DNA of 15,696 nucleotides from Syntrophaceae bacterium UBA2192 (GTDB taxonomy: Bacteria; Desulfobacterota; Syntrophia; Syntrophales; UBA2192): positions 1 to 15,696 of the forward strand of contig DCVI01000192.1 in NCBI GenBank assembly GCA_002327315.1. The letters are read 5' to 3'. The translations under genes were made by a program, and so were the position numbers. The notes under the pieces are model-generated. The model had not been told where the DNA came from. It saw only the letters and a program-made list of their open reading frames with translations, and did not search any database. Within the stretch, counting starts at the first letter, position 1; every line of letters starts with the position of its first letter. Positions 1 through 6,517 of the stretch are shown one piece after another.

Positions 1-817
1 CCCAGAGGGCGGCACCGCAGGAGATTCCGGCAAGGATCCCTTCCTCTTTGGCCAGGCGCCGTGCTATGACCCCCGCGTTGTCATTGGAGACCTTCACGAT
101 CTCATCGATAATGGCCCGGTCAAGCACCTGGGGAACGAAGCCTGCGCCAATGCCCTGGATCTTGTGGGGGCCTGGCTGCCCGCCGGAGAGGACCGGCGAT
201 GCCTCGGGCTCGACGGCGATGGCCTTGAAGGCGGGCTTGCGTTTCTTGATCACCTCGGAGATCCCGGTGATGGTCCCGCCGGTACCGACACCGGCCACGA
301 GGATGTCGACCTTTCCGTCCGTATCGTTCCAGATCTCCTCGGCCGTTGTCTTCCGATGGATCTCCGGGTTGGCCGGGTTGTTGAACTGCTGGGGCAAAAA
401 GGAGTTCGGCGTCGATGCCGCCAGTTCCTCGGCCTTCTTGATGGCCCCCTTCATCCCTTCCGCGCCTGGCGTGAGGACCAGTTCGGCCCCGAAGATCTGC
501 AGAAGCTGCCTGCGCTCCATGCTCATCGTGTCGGGCATGGTCAGAATCAACCTGTAACCCCGAGCCGCCGCCACGAAGGCCAGCGCAATTCCCGTGTTGC
601 CGCTCGTGGGCTCGATGATTACGGAGTCTTTCTTCAGAAGGCCGCGTTTCTCCGCATCGCCGATCATGGCCACACCGATGCGATCCTTGACGCTGGACAG
701 GGGGTTGAAGGATTCCAACTTGACGACGACCTGGGCCTTGATGCCCTCGGTAATCCGGTTCAGCCTGACCAGGGGGGTCCGTCCGATGGTCTTTGTGATG
801 TCCTCATAAATCTTCAT
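1..817 (-). CDS. cysK: Cysteine synthase (O-acetylserine sulfhydrylase), 3' end cut by window edge
   Basis: PLP enzyme that makes cysteine from O-acetylserine and sulfide in the cytoplasm. The ATG at 817-815 is preceded by AAGGAGGATC, a strong ribosome binding site. About 272 codons are visible, against a usual family length of roughly 305-310, so some 35 C-terminal residues lie outside the window. The N-terminus reads MKIYEDITKTIGRTPLVRLN. The PLP lysine is K44 in SSVKDR, the substrate loop is PTSGNTG (70-76), and the glycine-rich phosphate loop GVGTGGTITG is present. It lies 28 bases downstream of metY on the same strand, so the two are probably co-transcribed from the attenuated leader upstream of metY. 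A cystathionine-beta-synthase-type relative is possible but less likely, since the start sits directly on the catalytic domain. Confidence 0.95.
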   Translation of the reverse strand, partial: MKIYEDITKTIGRTPLVRLNRITEGIKAQVVVKLESFNPLSSVKDRIGVAMIGDAEKRGLLKKDSVIIEPTSGNTGIALAFVAAARGYRLILTMPDTMSMERRQLLQIFGAELVLTPGAEGMKGAIKKAEELAASTPNSFLPQQFNNPANPEIHRKTTAEEIWNDTDGKVDILVAGVGTGGTITGISEVIKKRKPAFKAIAVEPEASPVLSGGQPGPHKIQGIGAGFVPQVLDRAIIDEIVKVSNDNAGVIARRLAKEEGILAGISCGAALW

Positions 818-845
818 ATTGATCCTCCTTCAATTGCTTACGTTG

Positions 846-2150
846 CTAAACCTCAGTCACAGCCTTGCGCAGGGCCTGGTCGATGTCCTCCTTGATGTCC
901 TCTGCGTCCTCGATGCCGATGGAGAGCCGGATGTAGTCTTCCGTCACGCCCGTGGCCTTCTGCTCCTTTCGCGTCAGCTGCTGATGGGTCGTCGAGGCCG
1001 GGTGGATGACGAGGCTCTTGGCATCGCCGATATTGGCCAGGTGGGAGAGGAGCTTCACCAAGTTGATGAACCTCTTCCCCGCTTCGAGCCCCCCTTTGAT
1101 CCCGAATCCCAGGATTGCGCCGTAATGATTCTTGAGGTACTTCGACGCCGTCTTGTGGGAGGGATGCTCCTCGAGACCGGGGTAGTTGACCCAGCTGACA
1201 TGCGGGTGTGTCTGGAGGAATTTTGCCACGGAAAGCGCATTTTCGGAATGTCTTTTCTGCCGCAGGGTGAGCGTCTCCAGCCCCTGCAGGAACAAAAACG
1301 AGTTGAAGGGGCTGAGCGTAGCCCCGATGTCACGGAGCCACTGGACACGGGCCTTGAGGATGAAGGCCACGTTGCCAAGTCCCGGGAAATTGCCGAAGAC
1401 GTCCCAGAATCTGAGTCCGTGGTAGCTCGGGTCGGGTTCAGTGAATTCGGGGAATTTGCCGTTGCCCCAGTTGAATTTCCCCGCATCGACGAGGATGCCG
1501 CCGATGGAGGTCCCGTGGCCGCCGATGAATTTGGTGGCCGAGGTGGCCAGGATGTCGGCCCCGTAATCGATGGGCCTCACGAGTCCCACACCCACCGTAT
1601 TGTCCACGATGAAAGGGACCCCGGTGTCGTGGGCGATCTTCGCGATGGCTTCGAAATCGGGCACGTCGAGCTTGGGATTGCCGATTGTCTCGGCATAGAC
1701 GGCCCGCGTCTTTTCGGTGATGGCCTTCCTGAACTCGTCCGGCTTTCCTGAGTCGACGAACCTCACGGTCCTGCCCAGCTTGGGAAGCGTGTAGTGGAAC
1801 AGCTGATACGTCCCGCCGTAGAGATTGTTGCCCGCGACAATCTCGGAGCCGACTTCCGTGACGGCCAGCACGGAATAGGTGATGGCGGCCTGCCCCGAGG
1901 CAACGGCAAGGGCTCCCGTTCCCCCTTCGATGGCGGCGATCCTTTTTTCGAAGACGTCCGTCGTGGGGTTCATGATCCGGGTGTATATGTTGCCGAATTC
2001 CTTCAGGGCAAAGAGATCTGCGGCGTGCCCTGTGTCGCGGAACACATAGGAAGAGGTCTGGTATATGGGAACTGCCCTTGCGCCCGTGGCCGGATCGGGG
2101 GCTTCCTGGCCCGCATGAACGACGATGGTATCCAATCTTCTGTCTGACAT
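846..2150 (-). CDS. metY: O-acetylhomoserine sulfhydrylase (PLP, Cys/Met metabolism family)
   Basis: Makes homocysteine from O-acetylhomoserine and sulfide, the direct sulfhydrylation route to methionine. It is 434 aa, the length expected for the MetY/Cys25-like branch, longer than the ~380-400 aa typical of MetB or MetC. The start MSDRRLDTIVVHAGQ is typical. The NPTTDVFEKRIAAIEGG block lies at 61-77, VDNT at 182-185, and the PLP lysine is K207 in SATKFIGGHGTSIGG. An AGGAGGAATC ribosome binding site precedes the ATG at 2150. The gene heads a metY-cysK unit, with a terminator hairpin and a Cys-rich mini-ORF immediately upstream (see the leader entries). Whether it prefers O-acetylhomoserine or O-succinylhomoserine cannot be read directly; the length and companion cysK favour the acetyl ester. 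Confidence 0.93.
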   Translation of the reverse strand: MSDRRLDTIVVHAGQEAPDPATGARAVPIYQTSSYVFRDTGHAADLFALKEFGNIYTRIMNPTTDVFEKRIAAIEGGTGALAVASGQAAITYSVLAVTEVGSEIVAGNNLYGGTYQLFHYTLPKLGRTVRFVDSGKPDEFRKAITEKTRAVYAETIGNPKLDVPDFEAIAKIAHDTGVPFIVDNTVGVGLVRPIDYGADILATSATKFIGGHGTSIGGILVDAGKFNWGNGKFPEFTEPDPSYHGLRFWDVFGNFPGLGNVAFILKARVQWLRDIGATLSPFNSFLFLQGLETLTLRQKRHSENALSVAKFLQTHPHVSWVNYPGLEEHPSHKTASKYLKNHYGAILGFGIKGGLEAGKRFINLVKLLSHLANIGDAKSLVIHPASTTHQQLTRKEQKATGVTEDYIRLSIGIEDAEDIKEDIDQALRKAVTEV

Positions 2151-2170
2151 GATTCCTCCTATTGAACGCT

Positions 2171-2215
2171 TAAAAAAAACCCACTGACCGACGATTTGAT
2201 CCAGGCAAGTGGGTT
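2171..2215 (-). terminator. Intrinsic terminator in the metY leader (attenuator)
   Basis: On the minus strand AACCCACT (2215-2208) pairs perfectly with AGTGGGTT (2185-2178). The U tract of eight T runs 2179-2172 and overlaps the base of the stem. The 22-nt loop can fold further (GCC with GGT, GAT with ATC). It ends about 20 bases before the metY start, so it interrupts transcription between the Rrf2/mini-ORF region and metY-cysK. It could simply end the regulator transcript, but its 5' arm is also used by a competing hairpin (2211-2255), which favours an attenuator. Confidence 0.85.
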
Positions 2216-2255
2216 GTCATGTGACTATGCAGTTCATCTTCACATGAATGAACCC
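2211..2255 (-). promoter_or_regulatory. Antiterminator hairpin competing with the metY leader terminator
   Basis: On the minus strand CATGTGA (2246-2240) pairs perfectly with TCACATG (2224-2218). After a small internal loop (CATT opposite AC), GGGTT (2255-2251) pairs with AACCC (2215-2211). AACCC is five of the eight bases of the terminator's 5' arm, so the two hairpins exclude each other. The 5' arm covers the last codons and the stop codon of the Cys-rich mini-ORF. A ribosome finishing translation would mask it, while one stalled at the Cys-Cys-Cys codons (2278-2270) would leave it free. Two earlier copies of CATGTG inside the mini-ORF (GTCATGTG at 2296-2289 and TCATGTG at 2283-2277) can also pair with CACATGAC at 2223-2216 and could favour termination when there is no translation. 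Confidence 0.75.
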
Positions 2256-2341
2256 TCCATCCAGCCGGTACAACAGCACATGAGCCCGCACATGACCATA
2301 ATACCGCCGCAGCCACTTCCCCTGTTACATTGTTTTTTCAT
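2240..2341 (-). CDS. Putative 33-aa Cys/Met-rich leader peptide of metY-cysK
   Basis: An ATG at 2341 opens a 33-codon frame ending in TGA at 2242-2240. It starts 13 bases after the Rrf2 stop, and GAGGA overlaps that stop as a ribosome binding site about 10 bases away. Six residues are Cys (5, 11, 18, 22, 23, 24) and six are Met (1, 15, 17, 21, 28, 33), so 12 of 33 are sulfur amino acids. Three consecutive Cys codons (TGC TGT TGT) occupy 2278-2270. It lies directly before an antiterminator/terminator pair and two sulfur-assimilation genes, the standard arrangement of amino-acid leader peptides such as trpL or hisL. The inferred role is sensing charged Cys-tRNA (perhaps also Met) by ribosome stalling. 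The alternative is a small Cys-rich metal- or sulfur-binding peptide made with the regulator. Confidence 0.7.
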   Translation of the reverse strand: MKKQCNRGSGCGGIMVMCGLMCCCTGWMEGSFM

Positions 2342-2354
2342 CGGTGACATTTCC

Positions 2355-2795
2355 TCATATGCTGTATTCGGCGGTTGCCTCGGCCTTGCCCCGGTGTCTC
2401 TCGACCATCTTCTCGAGAGTCATGGCCTCCAGGGTCTTCATGAAATTCTGCGACGCCTCGCACCACACATCCCGGGTGATGCACGAGGCAGATCTCTCAC
2501 AGGCCGAAGGCGTTTCGACACAATCCACGAGGCACAACGATCCTTCCAGCACCCGCATGATGTCCTTCAGGGAAATCTCGGAAGGTTTTTTCGCCAGTTT
2601 GTATCCCCCGCGGGCGCCGCGAATGGAATGAACAAGTCCAACGGCCTTGAGGGGGTTGATCAGGTTCCACAGGTACTTCTCCGAGATTCCTTGGCGTTTG
2701 GCAATATCCTTCAGGAGTACCGGCGCGTCCCCGTTGTGGAGGGCCAGATCCAGCATTAATCTCACACCATATCGGCCTTTTGTGGACAGCTTCAT
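2355..2795 (-). CDS. Rrf2/IscR-family transcriptional regulator
   Basis: A 146-aa winged-helix regulator with the typical start MKLSTKGRYGVRLMLDLA and the wing signature SIRGARGGYKLAKKP (57-71). The effector region holds five cysteines (C88, C92, C99, C105, C112). C92-X6-C99-X5-C105 resembles the three Fe-S-ligating cysteines of IscR, but the histidine that follows the third cysteine in IscR is not conserved (R108 stands there). In this family IscR senses Fe-S status and CymR senses cysteine through CysK. The position upstream of metY-cysK suggests control of sulfur assimilation; direct Fe-S binding is possible. The start is supported by its exact family N-terminus. A consensus-like promoter lies ~45-70 bases upstream. 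Fe-S assembly genes are absent from the window, so calling it iscR would be unsafe. Confidence 0.9.
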   Translation of the reverse strand: MKLSTKGRYGVRLMLDLALHNGDAPVLLKDIAKRQGISEKYLWNLINPLKAVGLVHSIRGARGGYKLAKKPSEISLKDIMRVLEGSLCLVDCVETPSACERSASCITRDVWCEASQNFMKTLEAMTLEKMVERHRGKAEATAEYSI

Positions 2796-2837
2796 GATAC
2801 GCTGATGTTATCTCTATAATATCTATCGTTTCAGTGG

Positions 2838-2866
2838 AGATTAATCAACTCATCCGTAATTGTCAA
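2838..2866 (-). promoter_or_regulatory. Predicted sigma70 promoter for the Rrf2 regulator unit
   Basis: On the minus strand TTGACA (2866-2861), exact -35 consensus, is followed after 17 bases by TAATCT (2843-2838), a fair -10. A transcript would start ~35-40 bases before the Rrf2 ATG. The A/T-rich stretch between -10 and ATG (ATAGATAT and ATAGAGAT, near-direct repeats) could be an autoregulatory site; that is only a guess. Confidence 0.55.
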
Positions 2867-2955
2867 GCACTTTTTTTCTTGGTTGTTTTTTCTCTGAATC
2901 AGCGTCTTCACCGACAGGGATGGACAAATTTCGGGGAAAATGGCATTGTTTCGGG

Positions 2956-2969
2956 ACGGTCAAGACCGT
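2956..2969. promoter_or_regulatory. 14-bp perfect palindrome upstream of the glutaredoxin gene
   Basis: ACGGTCAAGACCGT is a perfect inverted repeat (6-bp arms around AA), 35 bases before the glutaredoxin ATG. It could be an operator or a short 5'-UTR hairpin. No convincing plus-strand promoter was seen in the region between the divergent Rrf2 and glutaredoxin genes. Confidence 0.35.
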
Positions 2970-3004
2970 GACACCGGATCGAAAAGAAGAGAGGAGAAAC
3001 CGAC

Positions 3005-3277
3005 ATGGAGCATACCGCCGGAATCGACAAGGGACAGATCACCCTTTACGCATTGAGCACCTGTGTGTGGTGTAACCGAACGAAGTTGCTGCTTCAGGAA
3101 CTGGGTGTAGCATACGATTACGTCTACGTGGACAACCTGGCCGGGGATGCGAAGGAAAAAACCTTGGAGGAGATCAAGCAATGGAACCCGAGATGTTCCT
3201 TCCCGTCGCTTGTCATCAACAATTCCCAGTGCATCATCGGGTTCGATGAAAAGAAGATCAGGGAGGCAATCGCTTGA
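3005..3277 (+). CDS. Glutaredoxin-like thiol-disulfide oxidoreductase
   Basis: A 90-aa thioredoxin-fold protein. The redox motif is C20-V-W-C23 in LYALSTCVWCNRTK, followed by the glutaredoxin-type helix. The cis-proline is P67 in SFPSLV and the C-terminal GF-DEKKIREAI element is typical. CVWC rather than CPYC or CGPC suggests a nonclassical glutaredoxin or NrdH-like substrate of another reductase. Its stop codon overlaps the start of the FTR-like gene (TGATG), so the pair is translationally coupled. It is the obvious candidate partner for that reductase (inference). AGGAGA eight bases before the ATG supports the start. A third cysteine pair member, C64 or C76, may matter for resolving disulfides. 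Confidence 0.88.
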   Translation: MEHTAGIDKGQITLYALSTCVWCNRTKLLLQELGVAYDYVYVDNLAGDAKEKTLEEIKQWNPRCSFPSLVINNSQCIIGFDEKKIREAIA

Positions 3278-3789
3278 TGAGCAGCGAATCGACGACGCTT
3301 GAAAAACAGATCGATGCCCTCTACGAGAAGTTCCGGAAGGATGCAGAACACGCAGGATATCATCTCAATCCCGATACGGCCTTCACGAAAGATCTGATCC
3401 GGGGCCTGCTCGAAAACGAAAGACGATACGGTTATCGGGCCTGCCCCTGCAGGCTGGCCTCGGGCGTTCAGGACGAGGATCTCGATATCATCTGCCCCTG
3501 TGATTACAGGGACCCCGATTTGGACGATTACGGCGCCTGCTATTGCGCGCTGTACGTATCCGGCGCGGTACTCAAAGGGGAAAAGACGGCGGCCTCCATC
3601 CCCGAAAGGCGGCCAACACCTGAAGAGAGGGCCGCCGGAAAATTGAAGGAACGCACCGGACGATTTTCCAAACTGCCCTATCCCGTCTGGCGATGCAAGG
3701 TCTGCGGGTATCTCTGCGCAAGGGAGAAACCCCCGGATCCCTGCCCCATCTGCAAGGCGAAAAAGGACCGATTCGAAAAGTTTATCTAG
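3277..3789 (+). CDS. Ferredoxin-thioredoxin reductase catalytic-subunit homologue fused to a rubredoxin-like domain
   Basis: FTR catalytic subunits pass ferredoxin electrons through a 4Fe-4S centre to a disulfide on thioredoxin-like partners. Counting from the TTG at 3274, the CPCR motif lies at 57-60, CPCDYR at 74-79 and ACYCALY at 88-94, giving the six family cysteines (CPC, CPC, C-x-C). The third motif is CYC where plant/cyanobacterial enzymes have CHC, and the spacings (14 and 12 residues) differ from the plant pattern (16 and 8). A charged linker (~103-135) leads to a C-terminal rubredoxin-type site, C141-x2-C144 and C157-x2-C160. I chose the ATG at 3277, which overlaps the glutaredoxin stop, with GGGAGG upstream; TTG 3274 is an alternative. 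Rubredoxin-tailed FTR-like proteins are known in anaerobes and methanogens. No variable-chain (FtrA) gene is nearby. Confidence 0.88.
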   Translation: MSSESTTLEKQIDALYEKFRKDAEHAGYHLNPDTAFTKDLIRGLLENERRYGYRACPCRLASGVQDEDLDIICPCDYRDPDLDDYGACYCALYVSGAVLKGEKTAASIPERRPTPEERAAGKLKERTGRFSKLPYPVWRCKVCGYLCAREKPPDPCPICKAKKDRFEKFI

Positions 3790-3872
3790 CGACGCACGAT
3801 CCGGACACAGGTTGCCGGCGCTGTTGCGAAACTCAAGCCTAAAGGACGTTTGGCAGTGCCCGGGAGCTGTGA

Positions 3873-3901
3873 TTGACAGACGTCTCGGAACGGTCTACAT
3901 A
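3873..3901 (+). promoter_or_regulatory. Possible sigma70 promoter for the thi operon
   Basis: TTGACA (3873-3878) is followed after exactly 17 bases by TACATA (3896-3901), a weak -10. It would start a transcript ~30-35 bases before thiM. No TPP riboswitch motif is visible between 3790 and 3942. Confidence 0.4.
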
Positions 3902-3942
3902 TCGATTCATCAAGATCGTATGAAGGATCACGGTGGGGGACG

Positions 3943-4743
3943 ATGCGAAACATCGACTTGAAAGGGCTGCTGACCAAAATCCGGGAAGAAGGGCCCCTGG
4001 TTCACAACATCACCAACTATGTGGTGATGAATTTCACGGCGAATACCCTGCTGGCGATGGGGGCCTCCCCCGTGATGGCTCATGCGCCCAATGAGGTTGA
4101 AGAGATGGTGTCGCTGGCGAGGGCGCTGGTGATCAACATCGGCACCCTATCCGACCCCTGGATCGACGCCATGTTCCTGGCCGGGAAGAAGGCCAACAGC
4201 AACGGTGTGCCCGTCGTGTTCGACCCCGTCGGGTCGGGTGCCACTTCCCTGAGGACAGACACGACCCGGAGGATCGTCAGGGATCTGAAATTAACGGTCG
4301 TACGCGGAAATGCCTCGGAGATCCTGTCCATTGCCTCTTCCGGGACCGTCACCAAAGGGGTCGACTCGCTGCACGACGTGGAACAGGTTGCGGAAATGGC
4401 CAAATCCACGGCAAAAGAGATCAACTCGGTTGTCGCCGTTACAGGCAAGGTCGATCTGATTACCGACGGGACAAGGGTCATCCGGTGCAGCAACGGCCAC
4501 CCGATGATGGGGAAAGTCACCGGCACGGGCTGTGCGGCGACAGCCACGATCGCAGCCTTCGCGGCGGTTACGCCCGATGCAATGGAAGCCGCGGCTGCCG
4601 GGCTTGCCTTTTTCGGCCTTGCGGGCGAAATGGCCGCAGCCAGGGCGCAGGCGCCCGGGTCGTTCATGATCGCCATGATCGATGCCCTTTACGCGATGAG
4701 CCCGGGCGATTTTCAGAAGCGGGCCTTGCTGGAGAAAGGCTGA
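3943..4743 (+). CDS. thiM: Hydroxyethylthiazole kinase
   Basis: Phosphorylates the thiazole alcohol (THZ) with ATP so that it can be joined to HMP-PP; this is the salvage entry to thiamine. At 266 aa it has the usual family length. Signature blocks are PLVHNITNYVVMNFTANTLL near the N-terminus, VVFDPVGSGA (substrate/phosphate region), and KVTGTGCAATA, the anion-hole loop with the conserved cysteine near the C-terminus. The ATG at 3943 follows a G-rich GGTGGGGG stretch that serves as a modest ribosome binding site. The product feeds ThiE, encoded 13 bases downstream. De novo thiazole genes (thiG, thiH, thiS) are not in the window. Confidence 0.95.
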   Translation: MRNIDLKGLLTKIREEGPLVHNITNYVVMNFTANTLLAMGASPVMAHAPNEVEEMVSLARALVINIGTLSDPWIDAMFLAGKKANSNGVPVVFDPVGSGATSLRTDTTRRIVRDLKLTVVRGNASEILSIASSGTVTKGVDSLHDVEQVAEMAKSTAKEINSVVAVTGKVDLITDGTRVIRCSNGHPMMGKVTGTGCAATATIAAFAAVTPDAMEAAAAGLAFFGLAGEMAAARAQAPGSFMIAMIDALYAMSPGDFQKRALLEKG

Positions 4744-4756
4744 AAAGGTTGAGGCC

Positions 4757-5404
4757 ATGCAGAATCGCACCATAGACTACTCTCTTTATCTGGTCACGGA
4801 CCGGAAGCTTTCGCTGGGCCGATCGCTTCTCGAGGTGATCAAGCCGGCCGTCGATGGAGGCGTAACGGTCGTCCAGTTGCGCGAAAAAGAGGTCGATTCC
4901 CGGGAATTCTACCGGGAAGCACTGGGGATCAAAGAATTTCTGGATAGCCGGGAAATCCCCCTGATCGTCAATGACAGGCTCGACATTGCCCTTGCCATTG
5001 ATGCCGCCGGCGTTCATCTCGGGCAGGAGGACCTTCCCATTGATGTGGCGAGAAGAATCCTCGGTCCCGGCAAGGTCATCGGGGCTTCCGTATTCACGCC
5101 CGACGAAGCCATGCAGGCTGAGGCCATGGGGGCGGACTACCTGGGGCTGTCCCCCATCTTTGTGACGGCGACCAAACCGGAGCTGATGAACCAGATCGGG
5201 CTGGAGGGGATCGGCCCGATACGACGGGCAACCCGGCTGCCCCTCATCGGAATCGGTTCCATGAATGAGATCAATGCCTGCTCGGTCATCCGGGCCGGAC
5301 TGGACGGAGTTGCCGTGGTGTCCGCGATCTGCTGCAAACCGGATGCGTGTGCTGCCGCCGCAAAGATCATGCAGGAGATCCTGCGCGCCAGGCGACAGGT
5401 TTAG
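4757..5404 (+). CDS. thiE: Thiamine-phosphate synthase
   Basis: Couples HMP-PP with thiazole phosphate to give thiamine monophosphate. It is 215 aa, a TIM barrel of normal family length. Visible blocks are YLVTDRKL, GGVTVVQLREKEVDSREFY (pyrophosphate/Mg region), LIVNDRLDIALAIDAAGVHLGQEDLP, and GADYLGLSPIFVTATKPE, followed by PLIGIGSMNEINA and the phosphate-binding GLDGVAVVSAI. It sits between thiM and thiL in the expected metabolic order with a 13-base gap after thiM. The ribosome binding site (GGTTGAGG) is close and weak, so translation may be coupled to thiM. Confidence 0.95.
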   Translation: MQNRTIDYSLYLVTDRKLSLGRSLLEVIKPAVDGGVTVVQLREKEVDSREFYREALGIKEFLDSREIPLIVNDRLDIALAIDAAGVHLGQEDLPIDVARRILGPGKVIGASVFTPDEAMQAEAMGADYLGLSPIFVTATKPELMNQIGLEGIGPIRRATRLPLIGIGSMNEINACSVIRAGLDGVAVVSAICCKPDACAAAAKIMQEILRARRQV

Positions 5405-5431
5405 CCCGGCCTCTCGGGACTGCGGAAGTAA

Positions 5432-5456
5432 GATGTGCCCGAACGGCGGGCGCATC
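5432..5456 (+). other. Strong intercistronic hairpin between thiE and thiL
   Basis: GATGTGCCCG (5432-5441) pairs with CGGGCGCATC (5447-5456) over ten base pairs (one G-U) around the 5-nt loop AACGG. No T tract follows, so it is not an intrinsic terminator. It lies ~43 bases upstream of the thiL ATG and may affect mRNA stability or processing (inference). Confidence 0.6.
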
Positions 5457-5498
5457 CGACATGCCGAGATAAAACAAGGATGGGGGAAACGGTTTCAG

Positions 5499-6497
5499 AT
5501 GAAGCTGAAAGAGCTCGGGGAATTCCGGTTCATCGATCGGATCACGGCGGGCTGCCTGGTCCGCAAGGAAGGCGTGATCAAGGCGATCGGGGACGATTGC
5601 TGCGTGTTCAGGACGCCGGAAAACAGGGTCACCCTGCTGACCACGGACATGCTCGTCGAGGACATCCATTTTCTCAGGCATGCCATTACGCCTTATGATC
5701 TCGGCAGAAAATCCCTGGCGGTCAACATATCCGACATCGCCGCCATGGGGGGCATTCCGGGGGAGGCGGTGATTTCGATTGCCATCCCGGGGACAATCGA
5801 AGTGGAATACCTGGATCAGCTCTACGAAGGGATGAAGTCCATGGCCCGTCAGTTCGATGTCAACCTGCTGGGGGGCGATACGACCTCTTCACCGCAGCAT
5901 CTTGTGATCAACGTCGCACTGGTGGGATGGGCTCAGGAGGATGAGGTGCTGTACCGCTCCGGCGCAAAAGCGGAGGACGTGGTATTTCTTACCGGCGAAG
6001 TCGGTTCATCGGCTGCGGGCCTCGATCTGATCCTTTCGCGAAAGGAATTTTCTCATCGGGACGCTTTGCTGGAAGCCCACCACAACCCCCTGCCCCAGAT
6101 CAAGGAAGGACGGATCATCGCAGGACTCAGGGTTGCCCACTCCCTGATCGATGTCTCTGACGGCGTCGCCTCGGATCTGGGCCACATCTGCGATGAATCC
6201 GGCGTCGGTGCGGTGCTGGTGGAAAGCAGGATCCCAGTGACTGACACCTTCCGGAGCTACTGCAGCGAGTTTCACCTTGACTGTGAAAAGCTCATGCTCC
6301 ACGTCGGCGAGGATTACGTGCTCCTGGGATCGGTGCCCGCCGAATCCGCAGACAAATTGCAAAACGCCCTCGAGTCGGCCGGCTGCAAATTCTACCCGAT
6401 CGGGACGATCGTCAAAGGCTCGGGGATCACCCTCAGGGGATCCGATGGTTCCACCCGGGAAATCGCGGCAAGCGGCTTCGATCATTTCCGGAAATGA
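5499..6497 (+). CDS. thiL: Thiamine-monophosphate kinase
   Basis: Phosphorylates thiamine monophosphate to the active cofactor thiamine diphosphate using ATP. The protein is 332 aa, normal for the family. MKLKELGEFRFIDRI is the standard ThiL N-terminus and fixes the ATG at 5499, although the frame is open further upstream through thiE. Metal/ATP motifs are GDDCCV (31-36), TTDMLVEDIHF (48-58), LGGDTTSS, SLIDVSDGVASDLGHI and GEDYVLL. The two residues after GDD are cysteines where alanine is common, a minor variation. A hairpin precedes the start, and the G-rich ribosome binding site is weak. The gene ends 20 bases from the convergent acyl-CoA dehydrogenase gene, with no clear terminator between them. 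Confidence 0.94.
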   Translation: MKLKELGEFRFIDRITAGCLVRKEGVIKAIGDDCCVFRTPENRVTLLTTDMLVEDIHFLRHAITPYDLGRKSLAVNISDIAAMGGIPGEAVISIAIPGTIEVEYLDQLYEGMKSMARQFDVNLLGGDTTSSPQHLVINVALVGWAQEDEVLYRSGAKAEDVVFLTGEVGSSAAGLDLILSRKEFSHRDALLEAHHNPLPQIKEGRIIAGLRVAHSLIDVSDGVASDLGHICDESGVGAVLVESRIPVTDTFRSYCSEFHLDCEKLMLHVGEDYVLLGSVPAESADKLQNALESAGCKFYPIGTIVKGSGITLRGSDGSTREIAASGFDHFRK

Positions 6498-6517
6498 ATG
6501 AGCGATTGCGACCCGCC

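Noticed and set aside
819..1751. Long plus-strand open frame (310 codons) opposite metY
   Set aside because: Fully antisense to a clear PLP enzyme; composition reflects the GC-rich third positions of the real gene. Similar antisense frames at 6494-7942, 7557-8906, 9181-10212 and 11370-12584 were rejected for the same reason.
3790..3942. Possible TPP riboswitch before thiM
   Set aside because: The conserved CTGAGA and ACCTGATCTGGATAATGCC-type segments are absent; only a weak promoter was seen.
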